A stretch of 64,000 bases of DNA from Pisaster brevispinus (GCA_023634235.1 JAMKCF010000013.1:5555827-5619826); one strand, 5' to 3'. Positions 36,701 to 51,700 are shown, numbered from the stretch's first letter. Program-made: numbers and translations. Notes: generated from the letters alone by a model not told the origin.

Positions 36701-39700
36701 AGAGTGCTTCGAGTGCTATTTTCCCCGGGGGCGAAGCCGAGAGAAACGGACCTCTCCGGTGACCACCGAGGGAAACGTAGTTTTAACCATAGCGCAAGTA
36801 AAATCAGTCAATATTTATGTTATAACACCCCATACGTATTATTGTGCGTAGCCGCTGCTGTTGCTGTTGGTATTCGCCTATTGCATGGTCAGCCATTTGC
36901 GCGTAGAGCCTCGAATTGGGGGAAAGCAGTGCATAGAAGCAATAAATAACTGGGTTTTTTTCATGGTAATGTAATGAAACTTTTATCCGGACAGATACAT
37001 AAATACAATACACATGAAGCATGAAGTCGAGGCTCTACACAAATGGCGGATCCGTGCAAGTAGTGAATAGTATATCGGTTGCTATGGGTACGGTGAAGTA
37101 TAATGGTTGCTATGGGTATATTATTTTATTTGCTGCGTGTAATAGCGCATCCCGAAATTCTAGTAAAAAATAAAACATATAAGTCAATCAAACATAAACA
37201 ATAAAGTCCAAACAATGGGAGAGAGTGAGAGAAATAGAGAGAAGTCCTTGATTTGCATGGTCGACACACAGGTGTGCCCTTACACACGCCAACTTACCGG
37301 GTACTTTTAACAATAGAACAATGCTACCCCACAAGGTTTTCTTTGTTCAAGTGGTACCCCACAGAGGATTTCTTCAGAAAAAGGAATACTATAACAACAA
37401 TGGAAGTACCCCGTAACTGCCATATGTAAGGGTGTGTGTTTGTTTGTGTGGGTATTTATACACATTCAAACTGGGGACCTATAACAAAAGATGACAATAG
37501 GGTTCCTGTTAGGAAAATATCCCCAGTTGTAGAGCGTGTAGAACAAACAAAAGAGGAGAAGGACAGTAGGAGGTCTCCGATTACAGGTGTTTTCACACTT
37601 GTGTGCGCGGATATCTCCCGGAAGTTATCTCACAATCTTACAATCCTACTACCTTATCCTACAATCAGGCCCAAATTGCACGGCTGGCCTCGCTGACCAC
37701 ATAAATCCTTCGCTTGCGGCGCTCCGTAAAGCGTGTTATTCCACGGGTCGTAAGCACGGAATTCTGCGGTAAGCAGAGCCACGAACTAGGGTGGTGCTTA
37801 TCTAATGTGAAGCCTCATCGTTCACATTACAGTTACACATCTGAAGCATAATCTGAATCCCCCCATCTACTTGTCAAAAGTCCTTCAACCAAATTACTAC
37901 CCGTATCTTGCTCCCAAAGGCAGCTATTCTACAGTTGACAGATTGTTGTTTGGATCTTACTTCATTGGCAAATCAAGTCCCCGGAATTGTATAATGTCGC
38001 AATGATCCCGGGGACTGAGGTCCTTTGAATAAATGTCGAATAAATAAGAGTTCTTCAGAGGAAAATAATCTTGAAACTACAGCAAAATCATCAGGTGACA
38101 CAACGTTTTTTTTCCTAGTTTTTTTTTCCCTGCTATTGTTTGAGTTGACTTTGCCAAATTATAAATCTGTAAAACCCGTTTTTTAAATAAAACAAAACAA
38201 AAACACAAATAATGTTAGTGTTTTAATTTATGAGGTAATGCGCACTACTCTTATCATACCCTCTAAAAAGCTCGTCCAGAATACTCAACGTTTACAGTCT
38301 GTATGTAGTACATCTAGAATTGAACACTCTCCAGCCCAGATTTGGCCAGGTACTTTTGAAACAGAAAATATTTTTTTCGTACACTACAGTACGTCAATCA
38401 CAAACCGGTACAACTTAAAAACCATATTAACGTTCGATCCAATGTGTCCAACAAACCAAGAGGTCCAGCCGGTATGTCCGACCATTTGTGTCCTGTATGG
38501 ATATGTCCGACCCAATGAATCCAACAAACCATTATGTCCGACACAGTGTGTCCAACAAACATTATCTCCGGCAACTTGAGTCGGTCGGGTAAAGCCTTTA
38601 TTGCCGTGACCCATTGTGTCCGACAAACTTTTACGTCCGACCCATTGTGTCCGACAAAACATTGTGTCTGACACATGCCCGACAAACCGTTATGCCCGAC
38701 CTACCATGTTCGACAAACCATCATATTTTGTTCGACCCATTATGTCCTAAAAATATTATTTACGACACATTAAGTCGGATAAAACCGTTGTCCGTGACCC
38801 ATGTGTGTCCGACAAACTGTTTTATCCGAAACATTGTGTCCGACAAACCCTGTAAAAAGGTCCGTGTCGGACATGATGGTCGACATACACGTGGTAATAA
38901 TGTTTGAGCTCTGTCACTAATTCAACCGGACTTCTATATTATAAAAATGGTTTTCTGGGGACATGTAAAGTTATGCAAATTGCCATACGCTTTCTTCAAC
39001 GGATGATGGGGGGGGGGGGGTCAACAACGAAAGTCCTTTTTAAAACCAGTGATGTCAAGTACTTCAAATGAAATGGAAGTTACTTTGATTGTCGCCGGCC
39101 GGCCACTCAATTTGTATTGGCAACGTGGTCTCTGTCACGTTTATTTGTGTCCACCAATATCACATCGTTAATCCGAGACTGGTCAAAAATAGAACAACAC
39201 GTTATGAAATGAAAACAAGTCATCGAAACAAACGACCGTGTCACCCGAATTGTGACAAGAGGCGACAAACGTCTGTGTGGGGTCCGATCATGCCGGTAAC
39301 TTATGTAAAGATTTCTGCAATTATTAATGATGACAGACTCCACAATGTCCTACAAAGCCAAGTCCGGCGCTCTCTCTGTATATTGTGTGGATAAAGGCGA
39401 TACCGCAGACCCATCCCCTACGGCTATATCGGATTTGTGATTTCATATACCCCTCAAGGTTACGCTTTGCTGTAACGTCTATTCCTTGCTTTGTGCTTTA
39501 TTTAATTTAAAAATATTAAACTGCACAGACACAATATGGAGAACTCAATTAACCAGCTTTGATTTAGTAGTCAGACCATGTCAACTTCGCTGAAATCCTA
39601 ATCAATCGAAGGATCTTTTTCTTTCGATGTTTTTTTCTGCGCTCCGGACTGTCCTGTTCTCTTCCGGTCTTTCATCTAGTGGATCAAAAGTGATCTCGAG

Positions 39701-42700
39701 GTAGTCTTGATTGAATTACTATTATCTTCAAATAAATAAAAAGGAACATGTATTCAGAATGTTGGTCCTTGTTAAAAAAAAAATTAAAAAAAAGTCTTGT
39801 AGTCTGGCCATACTCGGGTTTTCAGTCTCACACGTGCTTATACATGGAACTCTTAATTGTTGTGTGTTGTGTCTTATATTCAAACATCAACGAATGATCT
39901 TTTCCGGCATTCTCTCAACCACTGTCTTCGACCCCCGGTGTTCTTTACGGTATCGACGGTTACTTCCTTGTGAAGCGTTCTTTTCATGTTCCGAAACCCG
40001 AAATAATCAAATAAAAGTATTCCAAGTTTGTGACGCTTATTACATTATTTCTTGCTTCAAATTTGTATGAAATATTTCACCTATTGTCTGGCCGCACGTG
40101 TCTGTGTTGCTTCTTATGTTCACATTGACAGTCACTTTGTCTGTCCATGTTTTTTTTTTGGTTTTTTTAACTGAATAGTTTTATTAATCGTTGAAGCACC
40201 ATAAAGGGAGCATCACCCAACTTTTGTTTTGAGACGGCAATGAAGATAAGTCAGATTTAGACCTTTTTGCAGGAAAACCCCCAAAGAGGGAAAACCCACA
40301 AAGTCAGGTAGGGACTGAAAACCCAATCCAAGGGTACAGTGCAAGGTGGGATTCGAACCTGGGTACACAGAGAAAAAAATGCAGGGACGAAACCACTGAG
40401 CAAACCCGAATGTCCATCATAACATAATGCCCTTATTATTCTAATTGCAGCATAACTATTTGTATATTATTGATTTAGATTTAAAACAAAAATAATAGTA
40501 ATAATAAAAAATAAAATTGAAGAAGTGTCAAAGCTTTCGATTCATTGTGAGGTGAACAGGAGTGGTTGACTCATCGACGCGACCAATTTATATTTAAATT
40601 TAGGTTACAACATTTCAAATTTTTTCAATTTCAATTTACAACACGAATGACTTCACGTCCTCATCTGTGGCAACATAAAGCAATAGATTGGTAAAGCGTA
40701 TTTGCTCATCGAGAGACGAGCTGCAACAATACTGATGAAATAACAGTCAATTGGTACCAAGAAGCACAAAATGGAGATATCTTGAGATATCATGCTGAGG
40801 CCTTGATCCTGCAGTGGATCGAAAATGGCTGAAAAATCTACAAACAAAATCAAGGACACATGTACCAGGGGTCCGGGGAGCCCCCATTGTGACTACACTG
40901 CACCTCTCTGCAACGACACTCCCACAGTAAAATATCTTATGACTTCACTATCATTGGGGTAACGTGTTGAATATCACAAACGAACTGGATGGTGCACGAT
41001 ACACTTACTCAATAAAAAATACATACTAATAAACACACGCCAAAACCCTTCACCAAAAACCAAGCAGCGGTTTATAGAAACTGGTTTTAATCTTTAACCA
41101 GAGATAAATCGGATACACGTCATCAATACCACACAGACGTTTTTTTTCTTCAAAACAATTGATTATTGTTCCTTTTTGGTTTTTGTTTCAGCCGACGAAA
41201 CCACAACTACCAAACACCGGGAATGCGGAGTACGTCTTCTACAGCAATATCTACGATGGCCCAGGCAAGCCAATGCCGTTCCTTCTCGGTAGCTTCTACT
41301 CGGAGGAATGCGAAGTTCTTTGCCAAACAGCCGGGCACTTCGATATCATACAGGTATAACTGTGCATAATTCAGGGTGAATGGGGGCCAATCGGGGGTGA
41401 AATAGAAAATTGTATGTCCCCGTTGAGGGTAGCTTGGGTTTAGGCCCTGTGTTGGTTCAATGAAAACAGGGGTCACCAAAAGAGTTTTCCCGTTGGAGAG
41501 ATTCTTGCACCCCATCGGAAGTAAACTATTTATTTTAAGTTCAAATCGATATCCCCGATTGGGGTAGCTTGGAAGACAAAGACCCGTTCGGCGTGCTCAA
41601 TTTAAGCATCAACAAAAAGAGCTACTCGTTTAGGGACTTAGGATATCCTCGATTGGAATGAAGAGTTTCGATAAGGATATATAAAGGTATACCCCCATTG
41701 GGGCAGTTTTCCTTTTCTTCTTAAAGGGGTCCTCCAAGGTCAAATTCAATTTTTTTTTGGGTACACTCATTTTCCAATAGGTAGAGTCCACATGAAAATG
41801 GGGAAAAAATACGAGTCTGAGACCTCAGGTTGAAACGGTATGAAATACCACTAAGTTTGTTGTTGAAATCCAATAACTTTCTTCAACTTTCCTCGTCACA
41901 TTTCAAATATCATGGTGTGTACATTTTGCACAGAGGGAAGGTTCATTCAAAACGGCATTAGATTTGAGTTTGCGAGTGGCGCAGAAATTCCTCCCTGGAA
42001 AGTACAGACTCATTTATTTCTGATGTCCGATGACGTCATGTTTCAAATTTCGCTCTGAAAGAGTATCAAAGAAAAAGGCATTGTCTTGTAATGCCACACC
42101 TTTTATGGGGACTCTATCTATTGGAAAATAAGGGCATCGCAAAACTTCATTTGACCTAGGAGCCCCTCTTTAATGTTCTATACCACGGTCTTGGTCTTTA
42201 CCCCCATCAGATTGGAAACGGCGCGGTATCTCCGAGTCTTTCCGACCGCACGCAGTGCAAGACGTTCTACCGGACGGTACAATCCGCGTCCCAGCAGAAC
42301 GTTCCGCGTCTCCGATTGATTCAGAAGTACGGATGGGACAAGGTGGCCATACTACGCTACAGTAACGTTCTCTTCTCATCGGTAACGTACTGTCGTCTTC
42401 ATCACCATAAGCCCCGCCCACGAAAACACACACAGCTCTGTGTTGCAGTCCCTCTGCGGACACATTCCTTTGTTCTGTACACTTTAAGAATTTGTTTTAT
42501 TCTTTGAAACTGTAAATTCTAAGTTTTAATATTCGCTACCTTATGGAGACCGAAGACAAAACAAAAAAGGGAAAATAACCGGTCTCCATAGGGGACTTCT
42601 AAAGAATGGGATGCGCCACAAGGAATTTTGTGTACATCACCCAAACCCCTTTTGTTGAAGTCCTCTGTTTCAACGGGTAGACACGCCCACTTCAAACTTA

Positions 42701-45700
42701 ACAGGTTGTGGGGTTCATGCTATTATTGCTCTGTTGTTCTTTTTTCCGAAAGAATTCTTCGTGGTGAGTATAACTTGAACAAAGAAAACCACGTGATACG
42801 GTTCCATTGTGTAAACGACGCCGCAAGAGTCAGCTTCCCATCGGGCCACCCGTTGTTTTATTGTTTCATTGTTTTGTTTGTGTATCCATTGTCTATTGTT
42901 TCTGTTTCAGGTGATGGATTCTCTACGATCTATGCTAACTGCAAATAACATCACAATCGTGGCGAACGAGATGTTTGAAGACAGCCCTGCTAGCTACGTC
43001 GGTTACCTCAAGGTAACCCAAAGACATGGTGCACTCAACAATCAAATTAAAAACTTTATAAGGATTCCATCATTAACAATTCGACTTGTTTTAAAGCAAC
43101 CTGTAATCGATCAATTGAGTGTTATATTAAACTGGTACTATGTTGGTTTCAACTGTTACGTAGAACCCGTTCACCAAACGCATACCGAACCTGAAGGACC
43201 TACCATACGAGAACAGACTGACCTGACTAAACCTCACAACCCTAGAAGACAGAAGGGAGGGGGGCGGGGAGATCTCAGAAACGTACCGCATCAAGAAACA
43301 AGTTAACAAGATCAACCCTGGTACAATGTTTAAACAAATACAATAAACATGTCCATTCATCTCTCGCATTCCCTTGCGCGTAAATAAGGAACTGGCCTCT
43401 TGCTCAACGGCTCATGCTCTTGGGGAGGGTTGTGGGGTGAGTCCCCTTGATACCAAGCCTGGATCTAAACTGTCCCAATCAACTCAAAATGTCACCGCGT
43501 ATCCCATTCCACACGAAAACTCACATGTTCTCGGGAGCTAATAATACTCACGAGACTTGCACAGTCCACTGATGACGCAAGTTTGTCAAAACTTCCAAAA
43601 CGCTTGCAGCAACGCTTATCTACAGGCCATTACAACTTAAAATCTTTCGCTACGAAAATTCGTGGTTGATGAAACGCAAAGAATACGGGTCGCTTTTACC
43701 AGACCATTTCAATGCACACCACAGAAAACCAATGATTAATGCATTCGTGTACGATAAAGTGTTTCCATCCACAGTCCACTCAGTACATATGCACTCAGTC
43801 AGTTTACGAAGAAAACGAAATCCTCTTATCGTCAGTTATAGATAAAAAAATCATGTCCGGAATTTCTTTGACGCAAATCACCAGCACTAATTCCTTTCCG
43901 TGTAATCTCTTTTCATTTGAGAAAGGGGGGACCGGGGATGTTTTGTGTTTCCATTTTGAATCAAATGTAGGTTAGGACGCACTGCCGTCGGACAAAAACC
44001 CTGTAAAACTTGTGTCAGTAGTATGTGATTCTGCTGTATATTGTGATTATACTTCTTACTTTATTTCTGGAAAACTTTGATTATCAAAACACGGGAATCA
44101 GGTTAAGTCATTATCAATGACTACTTTTTCCCCCCTCCTCTTACACCGTCCCTCCAGGAGAAAGACGCCCGCATTATCATCGGTCTGTTCTGGGATGCAG
44201 AGGGACGATCGGTCTTTTGTGAGGTAGGCGATATCTCTTAAGTGTGAAAATTACTGTCCTATTTCTAAATTGCGAGAAATTATTCGCTCGTCGCTCGACA
44301 CACCTGTGCGAAAAGGCTTTTGTGGTGTGTCCCATTTCGCTCGGTGATTTTCCAATTTGATTTTTCCTAAGTGACTTTCCCATTTTGGAACCGAGTATGA
44401 CGGTTGACCGCATGCCAAATACTGCCCCTATAACCTTACTCAAGTTTTGTGCATTGTATTTCCATTGAAACTGTTACATGTTTATTGTGCCCTTGTATTA
44501 AAGCGTATGGCGAAGATGAGCGTGACATCACACTACGTATAATACGTACAATCTTCACGTCTAGTAACTCGTTCCTTGTACCATGACAGTATAGGCTAGA
44601 ACTGGTGTGTAAAACCGGGGCCAGGCGAGAGTTTACACGGCCAGCCTCGCTTTGGTTAAATAATAATAATCACAACAATTAAGAAATGACCATTGCGCTT
44701 CGAACATTACTACCCCGGTCACAGGGACATTTCTGAAACCATCTCAGCTCCCTTTGGAGTATACAGCCTGTGCTGCCAAATATGTAGCGCACCAGGCTAA
44801 ATCAATCACAGGAACCATCTCTGCCCTCACGGGTACCCATATACCCTTAGGTGAAGAGAAGCAATTGTAGTTAAGTGTCTTGCTCAAGGACACAAGTGTC
44901 GTGATCGGGAGTCCAACCAACACCCTGATGACTCAGCCACCAGAACTTGAGCCCAACGCACTAAACCATTAGGACATGATACGCCAAAAAGATACACATG
45001 GATGGCTTTACATACACAAAGATAAAGTCGGCTACGCAAATAAAAGCATATTATAGTTTGGACTTAATATCTGTTATGTATGCAATCTCAAAACAAATCA
45101 GAGGTCATCATAACTTTGCCCTTCCACAGCCAGACGGTCACACACAAAAAATTTTTTTTTTTTGGGGGGGGGGAAGGAAATCTGCTTGACCACAAATTGT
45201 CCGTCATCGCCAGTTTTGTTTCCAGAGCCAATAATGTCTCAAGAATGCAAAGTACCAGTGTTGTATGTACTCGTACCCGGTACTCGTACTCGGGTACTAT
45301 ATTCGAGTGCCATTTTGACGAGAAAAATAAAATGTGGGCCCTCCTTAAAGTTTATACTCAATACTCGACTGAAAATGTACTCGAAGTATCCTCGCGGTTA
45401 AAAAACACTTTTCTATACGAGTGTTAATTCAAGAATGGAGAATTAAAAAAATCTAGAAGAAGTAAAATTGAAGTTGTATAAAATGTATTATGTTTAAATA
45501 ATAGTTATCAAAACAAGCACAATTTAACAGCGAGAAATTAGTCAAACAAAAACAAAACAAGACATATTTTATATTTCATTTAAAAAGGGATTTTTTTTTT
45601 GGGCACGAAGAACTCGTAATCGTACTCGGAGATCCAAGTACTTGGTACTCGGCTGTTGAACCCGGTACTCGAATATCAGAATACCCAGTACTCGGAAACC

Positions 45701-48700
45701 TGTACTCGATGGCCAAAGTACTCGAGCTCGAGTACTACTCGTCCACCCTAGTACTCGGCAGTACACGATACTCGATTGAAAAGTACCCGACAACCATACG
45801 TCGGGTGTTTGAATGTTAAATGTGGGACAACATCTTTCTTGTAATGTCCGGCAATAGATTTACGCAGACGGCCCGTGAAGGGTATAATGGAAGAAACTTT
45901 GTTTCCCGAACGTGAAAGCGCTAAAAGAAACTTTCTCTGGTGTGAACGTTTCTTAACGAGTGGAAAATTGGTGTAAATACAACGCTTGTACAAGTGTGTA
46001 TTCCAACGACCAATACAATTATGTCACTGTCGATTCTAAAGTAATTCCAAGAGTTGATTACTTACATTTAGCTCGTTCATGAAGAAAGCCTGGTCGGTCT
46101 GTAACGCTATAGGCTGAGTTTACTTGGATCAATCTTGAGCTTCACATGAATCGTTTGCCTGTTTGGTAAACAAAAAATAGAGTAAACATCTCAAGTTATT
46201 CTTCGCAACTTTCATTTAATTTGCATTTTTAGCCTATTCTCCAGAACTGTTTTGATTTCGAAGTAGGGGCGGTTTCAATAACTGCCCCACTTATTTTGTT
46301 TTGCAGCTGAAAAGTGGAAAACAAAGAAGCATGTTGGGATCAGGTTCTGGCATCTAAATAAGTTTGAGAGCAACAATGTGATTTATTTGTATTATTATTA
46401 TTACTTTACTTGAAAGTATATGATTGGTAGTAAAAGTCATCGGGGAAAATGGTGATTAATAGTTTCATTCTGAAAGCCTAATACTGATTTGTAGTATACA
46501 TCGGTGTAAGTCATACAGATAAATATTTCCATTTGAAATAATGTGCTAGTCGAGAGAAGAAATAACATTTACACCAGGAGCTAAAAAAAACCCCATCGAT
46601 GCTTATTTTGATTGCAACATTCGGATTAAGCGCTAGATATGAACAAAAACAAAATCACGGAACTCTCTTCATTTCCGTTTTCATTTAAACTTGACCACCG
46701 AATTTGAAGAAATGTGCAAACCTTTGGTGATGGGACGGAGTGCGTTTATTGAAAACAACGGATGGAAATGATTTTGTTCTTCTAATCGTTCACGGTTTGT
46801 TCTCTCTCGCAACGGACTTGTCTTATCTTTCCGTTTCTGCCCCTCGGCTACGGGACAAACGTCCTACTCCCTTCATAAATGGTCCCCCCAGGTCCCATCT
46901 TTTTTATTTTCTCTGAATCGGTGTTTCTCCAATCTGCTTCCCCTTTTCTGTTTTTCTCTTCTCTTTTCCAGCACTTTGCATCCTCTGGTAAAATCCGTTT
47001 TATAAAATTTCCTGTTTATTATCGATATACTAACACTATATACATGGTTTGCATTCTTTTGCGTCACTACAGGCGTACAAACAGGGTCTGTACGGCCCGC
47101 GCTACGTATGGATTCTTCGAGGCATTGGGTACTTTGCTCCCGACTGGGTGACCCGTGAGGACCCATTGATATCCTGTACTGCTGAAGAGATGCTCGAAGC
47201 TACCGAGGGTGTTATAATCACCAACTGGCAGTTTATACCAGCAGCTCAAGAAGTCGCCATCACAGGAAGGGTGTGTACAGATGTTGGTGTTGTTTGTGAT
47301 GTTGCTACTGTTAGTGGTCATGGTGTTGCCGTTGCTTGTTGTTGCTGTTGTTGTTGTTGTTCGTGCTTTATGTGAAGTTGCTACTGCTGGTGAAGTTGTT
47401 GATTTTGTCATCGGTGATGCGGTTGTTGTAGTTCTTACTGTTGATTGTAGTGTTGCTGCTGTCGTGGTTGTTGCTGTTACTGTGGCTGTTTCAGTTGTTG
47501 ATGGTGTCACTGTTGTGTAGCTGCCGCAGCTGTTGGTCTGCTAGTGGTATTGCTCCTATTACAGTTGTTACTGCTGTTTGTGGTGTTGCTGTTGGTGGTG
47601 TCGTTGTGTAGTTGCTGTTGCCGTTGCGGTTTGCTGGTGGTGTTGCAGTTGTTCTATTTGTTACTATTGTTTGTGGTGTTTCTGCTGTTGCAGTTGTTGA
47701 TGTGGGTGGTAGCGTTGCTGCTGGTGTTGCTGAAGCCACTGCTTCAATAGTTGTTTTCTATTTTGAATTTGCTTAAAATCGTTTGTTTGTCCATGTTAGT
47801 CTAATCAAATGTTGATAATGTTTATTGCTGTCATTTTTTGATAATGATACCTTGGAAGGTGTTTTGGTTGTTGCTCTGCTGTCACTGATGTTCTGGGTTT
47901 TTTTTAGTACCATTATCGGTTGTCGCTATCGTAACTGTCGTTGGTATTGCGGTCGTTGCTGTCGCCGTTTCTCTGTCTCTGTCACTGTCGCTATCCCTTA
48001 TTCTGTATTACAGCGCTTGCGGGTAAACGATGCTACTCGCTCATTTGAAATGGTCACATGCTGCGCCAAAATATCACGAGATTTTCCACGTAATTACCGG
48101 GCAATGTTCCTGTTATGACATCATAATGGTAGCGCTATTGTATTAAACAAAAAGGAATGCACTTTAAAAAAGGGGGGGGTTAATACACGTGGAACACGAA
48201 AGTACGTTTAACCTTTAGTACAACACTGAAAACGTGTAGATTTTAAAAATAAATCGGTGATTTCGCGTTATTAAGTTGAATTTCCGGAAGGCTTCAAATG
48301 AGTAACTCCAAACACGGGCGAGAAACCGTCAAATAAACCCGCAAGGCTGAATCTGATGATTACAAAAGCAGACAATTTTTTTTTTTTTCAATAAAGAAAA
48401 GGTCGGAGAATTACACACTGGAGGTTTTTTTCCTTTTATGTTGTCCTACCTCCGATTTGTTTACACTGATTGGGAACCTCAGATATGGCTAATTGTGTTT
48501 TGATTGCGGGAATTGCTGTTTTGATTGATGACCGCCGCCTCCGGGTTGGTGCATTGCGTGAAGAAGATACTTTACGGTCGATTGAGGAGTGGAGATCTGT
48601 TAAAAGATAAAATATTATGTGTGGGCAGGAGCGAGCTGCGTAAATTTATTTATTTTGTTTATATTTATATATTTTTTAAAATATTGTTTATACATCTCGG

Positions 48701-51700
48701 AATAATATGAAAAATAGGCGGGTTCGAACAAAATAATAATACAAAAAAAAATGCACCAATAAAATAGTCTCTTGTTAAACTGTCCACCTTATTTACTGGT
48801 TTAAATTAATCTATATAAAACCTTTTAAAAACTTGGTATAATGTCTTACAAAAACACAACAAAAACACACAAAAACCCCAAACTAACACACAAACATTTA
48901 AGATCAAAGAGTAAAGACCAACTGTACAATCTGATGTCATTTGTAGAGCTCCGTAGAAATTAACCGAAGTGAACAAAATGAATTTATAACACTCTTAATC
49001 ATATTTAGTTTATAAGACTTGATTCTTAAATAGCACACATATCCTAGCAGCTAGATCAAGGTCCTTTGCAACATTATTGTCCCTTGTCATCAGGCATACT
49101 TAAATCATTCCTCAAACTTTCTCAACTCCCTGAGGGAGCATACAGCCCCTAGCTGCTTAAATTAAACACTAATGGGTTAATCAAACACAATATTATATCA
49201 GTCCTGTCTCAGGTTCCCATTTATACACCTGGTTTAAGAGAAGCAATTACGGTTAAGCGCCTCGCTCATTGACACAAGTGTCATGGCCGGGAATCGAACC
49301 CACACCATAATAGTTAAAAACACAACCAAATACATCAAATAAATGAGCCGAAACTCAGAGTTTGCCGCGGTTTGGTTGGTAATGTTCGACTGATTAATTC
49401 CTTTCAGACACCGAATGACTTCGTGGAGGCCTACAACGCGTTCGCCGGCGATGTGTCATTCGGGGGAGCTGGCTCATTGTTTTATGACTCCTTGCTCACT
49501 GCGGCGTTAGCTCTTAACAATTCCATTGAACCACTTCGACTGGGTAAGTGCCGGCATTTCAGATCGTTGGAAGGTTATCAATGGGAGAGTTTGGAACGCT
49601 GGGTAGCAGCAGACTTACCAGGTAAATTTCCCTTGTTTACGTAGTTATGAGCATGCGCCCATTACCGAGAACAATGGATTTTCCTGGTAAGTCTGCCGCC
49701 ACTTTGCGTCCCAGAAGTCCCCCATTGGCCCCATGGCTCTGCTTACCGCGGAATTCTGCGCTTTCACGGCCCATATAATCACGCGCTTTACATGGCAAGC
49801 ACATGATTATGAGGTAAGCAGAGTCATGACATTGTAACCTCCTTGGGCTAGGTAGCTAGAGCAACCTGGGGTCGATTTCACAAAGAAAAGACTAGTCTTA
49901 TCTGAAGTTAGGACCAGTAACTAGTCTTAACTTAGGACTAGTCCTATCTCCTAGCATTCCCTAGGACTAGTCCTAAGTTTGAAAGGGTTTTGTGAAATCG
50001 ACCCCTGGTTGCTCTAACCCCGGTTTCAGTCCTTGTATCGAAGCTCAATTTCACAGAGCTGCCTAAACAAACAATGCTGCTTAAACAATTTTCTGCTATA
50101 AACCAAAACAAGTAGTATACAGGGCCCCATTTTCATAGAACTGCTTAAGCACGAAAAGTAGCTTAGCACAATAAAAATATGCTTACAAGAACGAGGCTAC
50201 AGGCTAAAATACCAAATCACATGCTTCATCTATGACCGTTTCCTGCTCCTATTTGCTTAACTGAAAATTGTTCGGCATCGCTTGCTGTTTAAGCAGCTCA
50301 ATGAAATTGTGTCCAGGTCGCAGATGGTACATGTGACAGGATATTTTCGCGGTAACTTTATTCTGGTAAGCAGCATTGTTTTGTGCTTTGTTACTTTTTG
50401 TGCTGAGGCAGCTCTATGAAATTGGGCCCAGGGCCTGATTTCACGGTTCTGCTTCCGTCACGGATTCTATGCTTACGACACCATGCAAAGCGCGCGATTC
50501 TATGGGCCGTAATCGCTGAATTTTACGGTTAGCCGAGCCAAAGAATTGGGCCCTGTTTTCGTGGTTCTTCTCTCAATTCAGGACTACGGGTTACAAAGCT
50601 AACTGCTTCTGGAGAGCCCTTGGTTTTATGACCAGAAAGGTTAAGAATAATTAACTGAATAAAGTGATATTACAACGTGAGAGACAACCTCAATTTGGAA
50701 AAAAAAGATAAAATAAATGAAAATAAATAACTTAATAAAAATGAATAAATAAATAAATACAAACCGAAATCTCACTTGATCTGAGCTTGCAATTGCAATC
50801 ATAAAACAGGTGGCAATTAACTTTCAATTTTATTTAAGAGTATCACAGTTTTTACTTTGAAGAACCGTATCAGAGAACGGTTCCCGTATCGGAGAGCGGT
50901 TCCCGTATCAGAGAACGGTTCCTGTGCAGAACTATTCTTACTAATAACATTAGTAGGGGCGGTGACATTTTAAACAGATGTAATGCTTTTCCCCCACTTG
51001 ACTTAAATACCGATCGACCAGCAGGCTTAGCCTTCAACATTTCACTATGTTTTTTTTTTTCAATCCACCGTTGTGCTGATATAATAGTTTTACTCTCTGA
51101 TAGTTTATGTTGTACTTTAACTAATGCAATTTCCAAACTGTTATTTTCTATCTGCTCAACAAAAAGTGAACAAGACACTTGAAGACTACACGTACAACGA
51201 CCACGAAATGCGTGACATATTCATGGACGTTCTGGACAACATGTATTTTGTTGGAGTCTCGGTAAGTCCGTTTAGTCTTCCCTCAAGGCGCTAAGCACTT
51301 CTCTCTCTGGTTATATTATAAACCAATCAATAATCAGTCGATGGCGAGTCATCCCCACAACAACTTAAACACACTCTAATTTCTAATTGGAGACCAGTAT
51401 ATTTTTGGGTACGATTTCCTATACCATCTAATTCTTGAACAAAGACACCTAAGTGCCGTTTTTGGTAATAATATTCATATAGGCTAAACAATGTTTCATA
51501 TTTTTTACAAATTTCAAATATGACATGTACAACATGTTTATCATGTATTAACATTTTGTGTCTGTTTGTTGTGTTTTAATGTTTTTCTAAGTGTTAAACT
51601 CTAGCAAATACAAAAACAACCACAAAAACAACTAAACCCAAAACGATAACATTTTCTCTGTTGATACTTTTTGAAAAAAAGATGCAGCATCGACCAGCAA

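Noticed and set aside
38431..38885. CRISPR-like spacing of repeats
   Set aside because: Units are degenerate, spacers are not unique, and the genome is eukaryotic. It is a minisatellite.
3247..41353. A missing exon between exons 1 and 2
   Set aside because: Phase 0 joins directly, and the joined peptide has the family's normal spacing between DYELQLI and the next strand, so no gap is required.
47067..47510. 147-codon Thr-rich frame on the minus strand
   Set aside because: Antisense of exon 6 and of the GTT/GCT tract; its composition explains the length.
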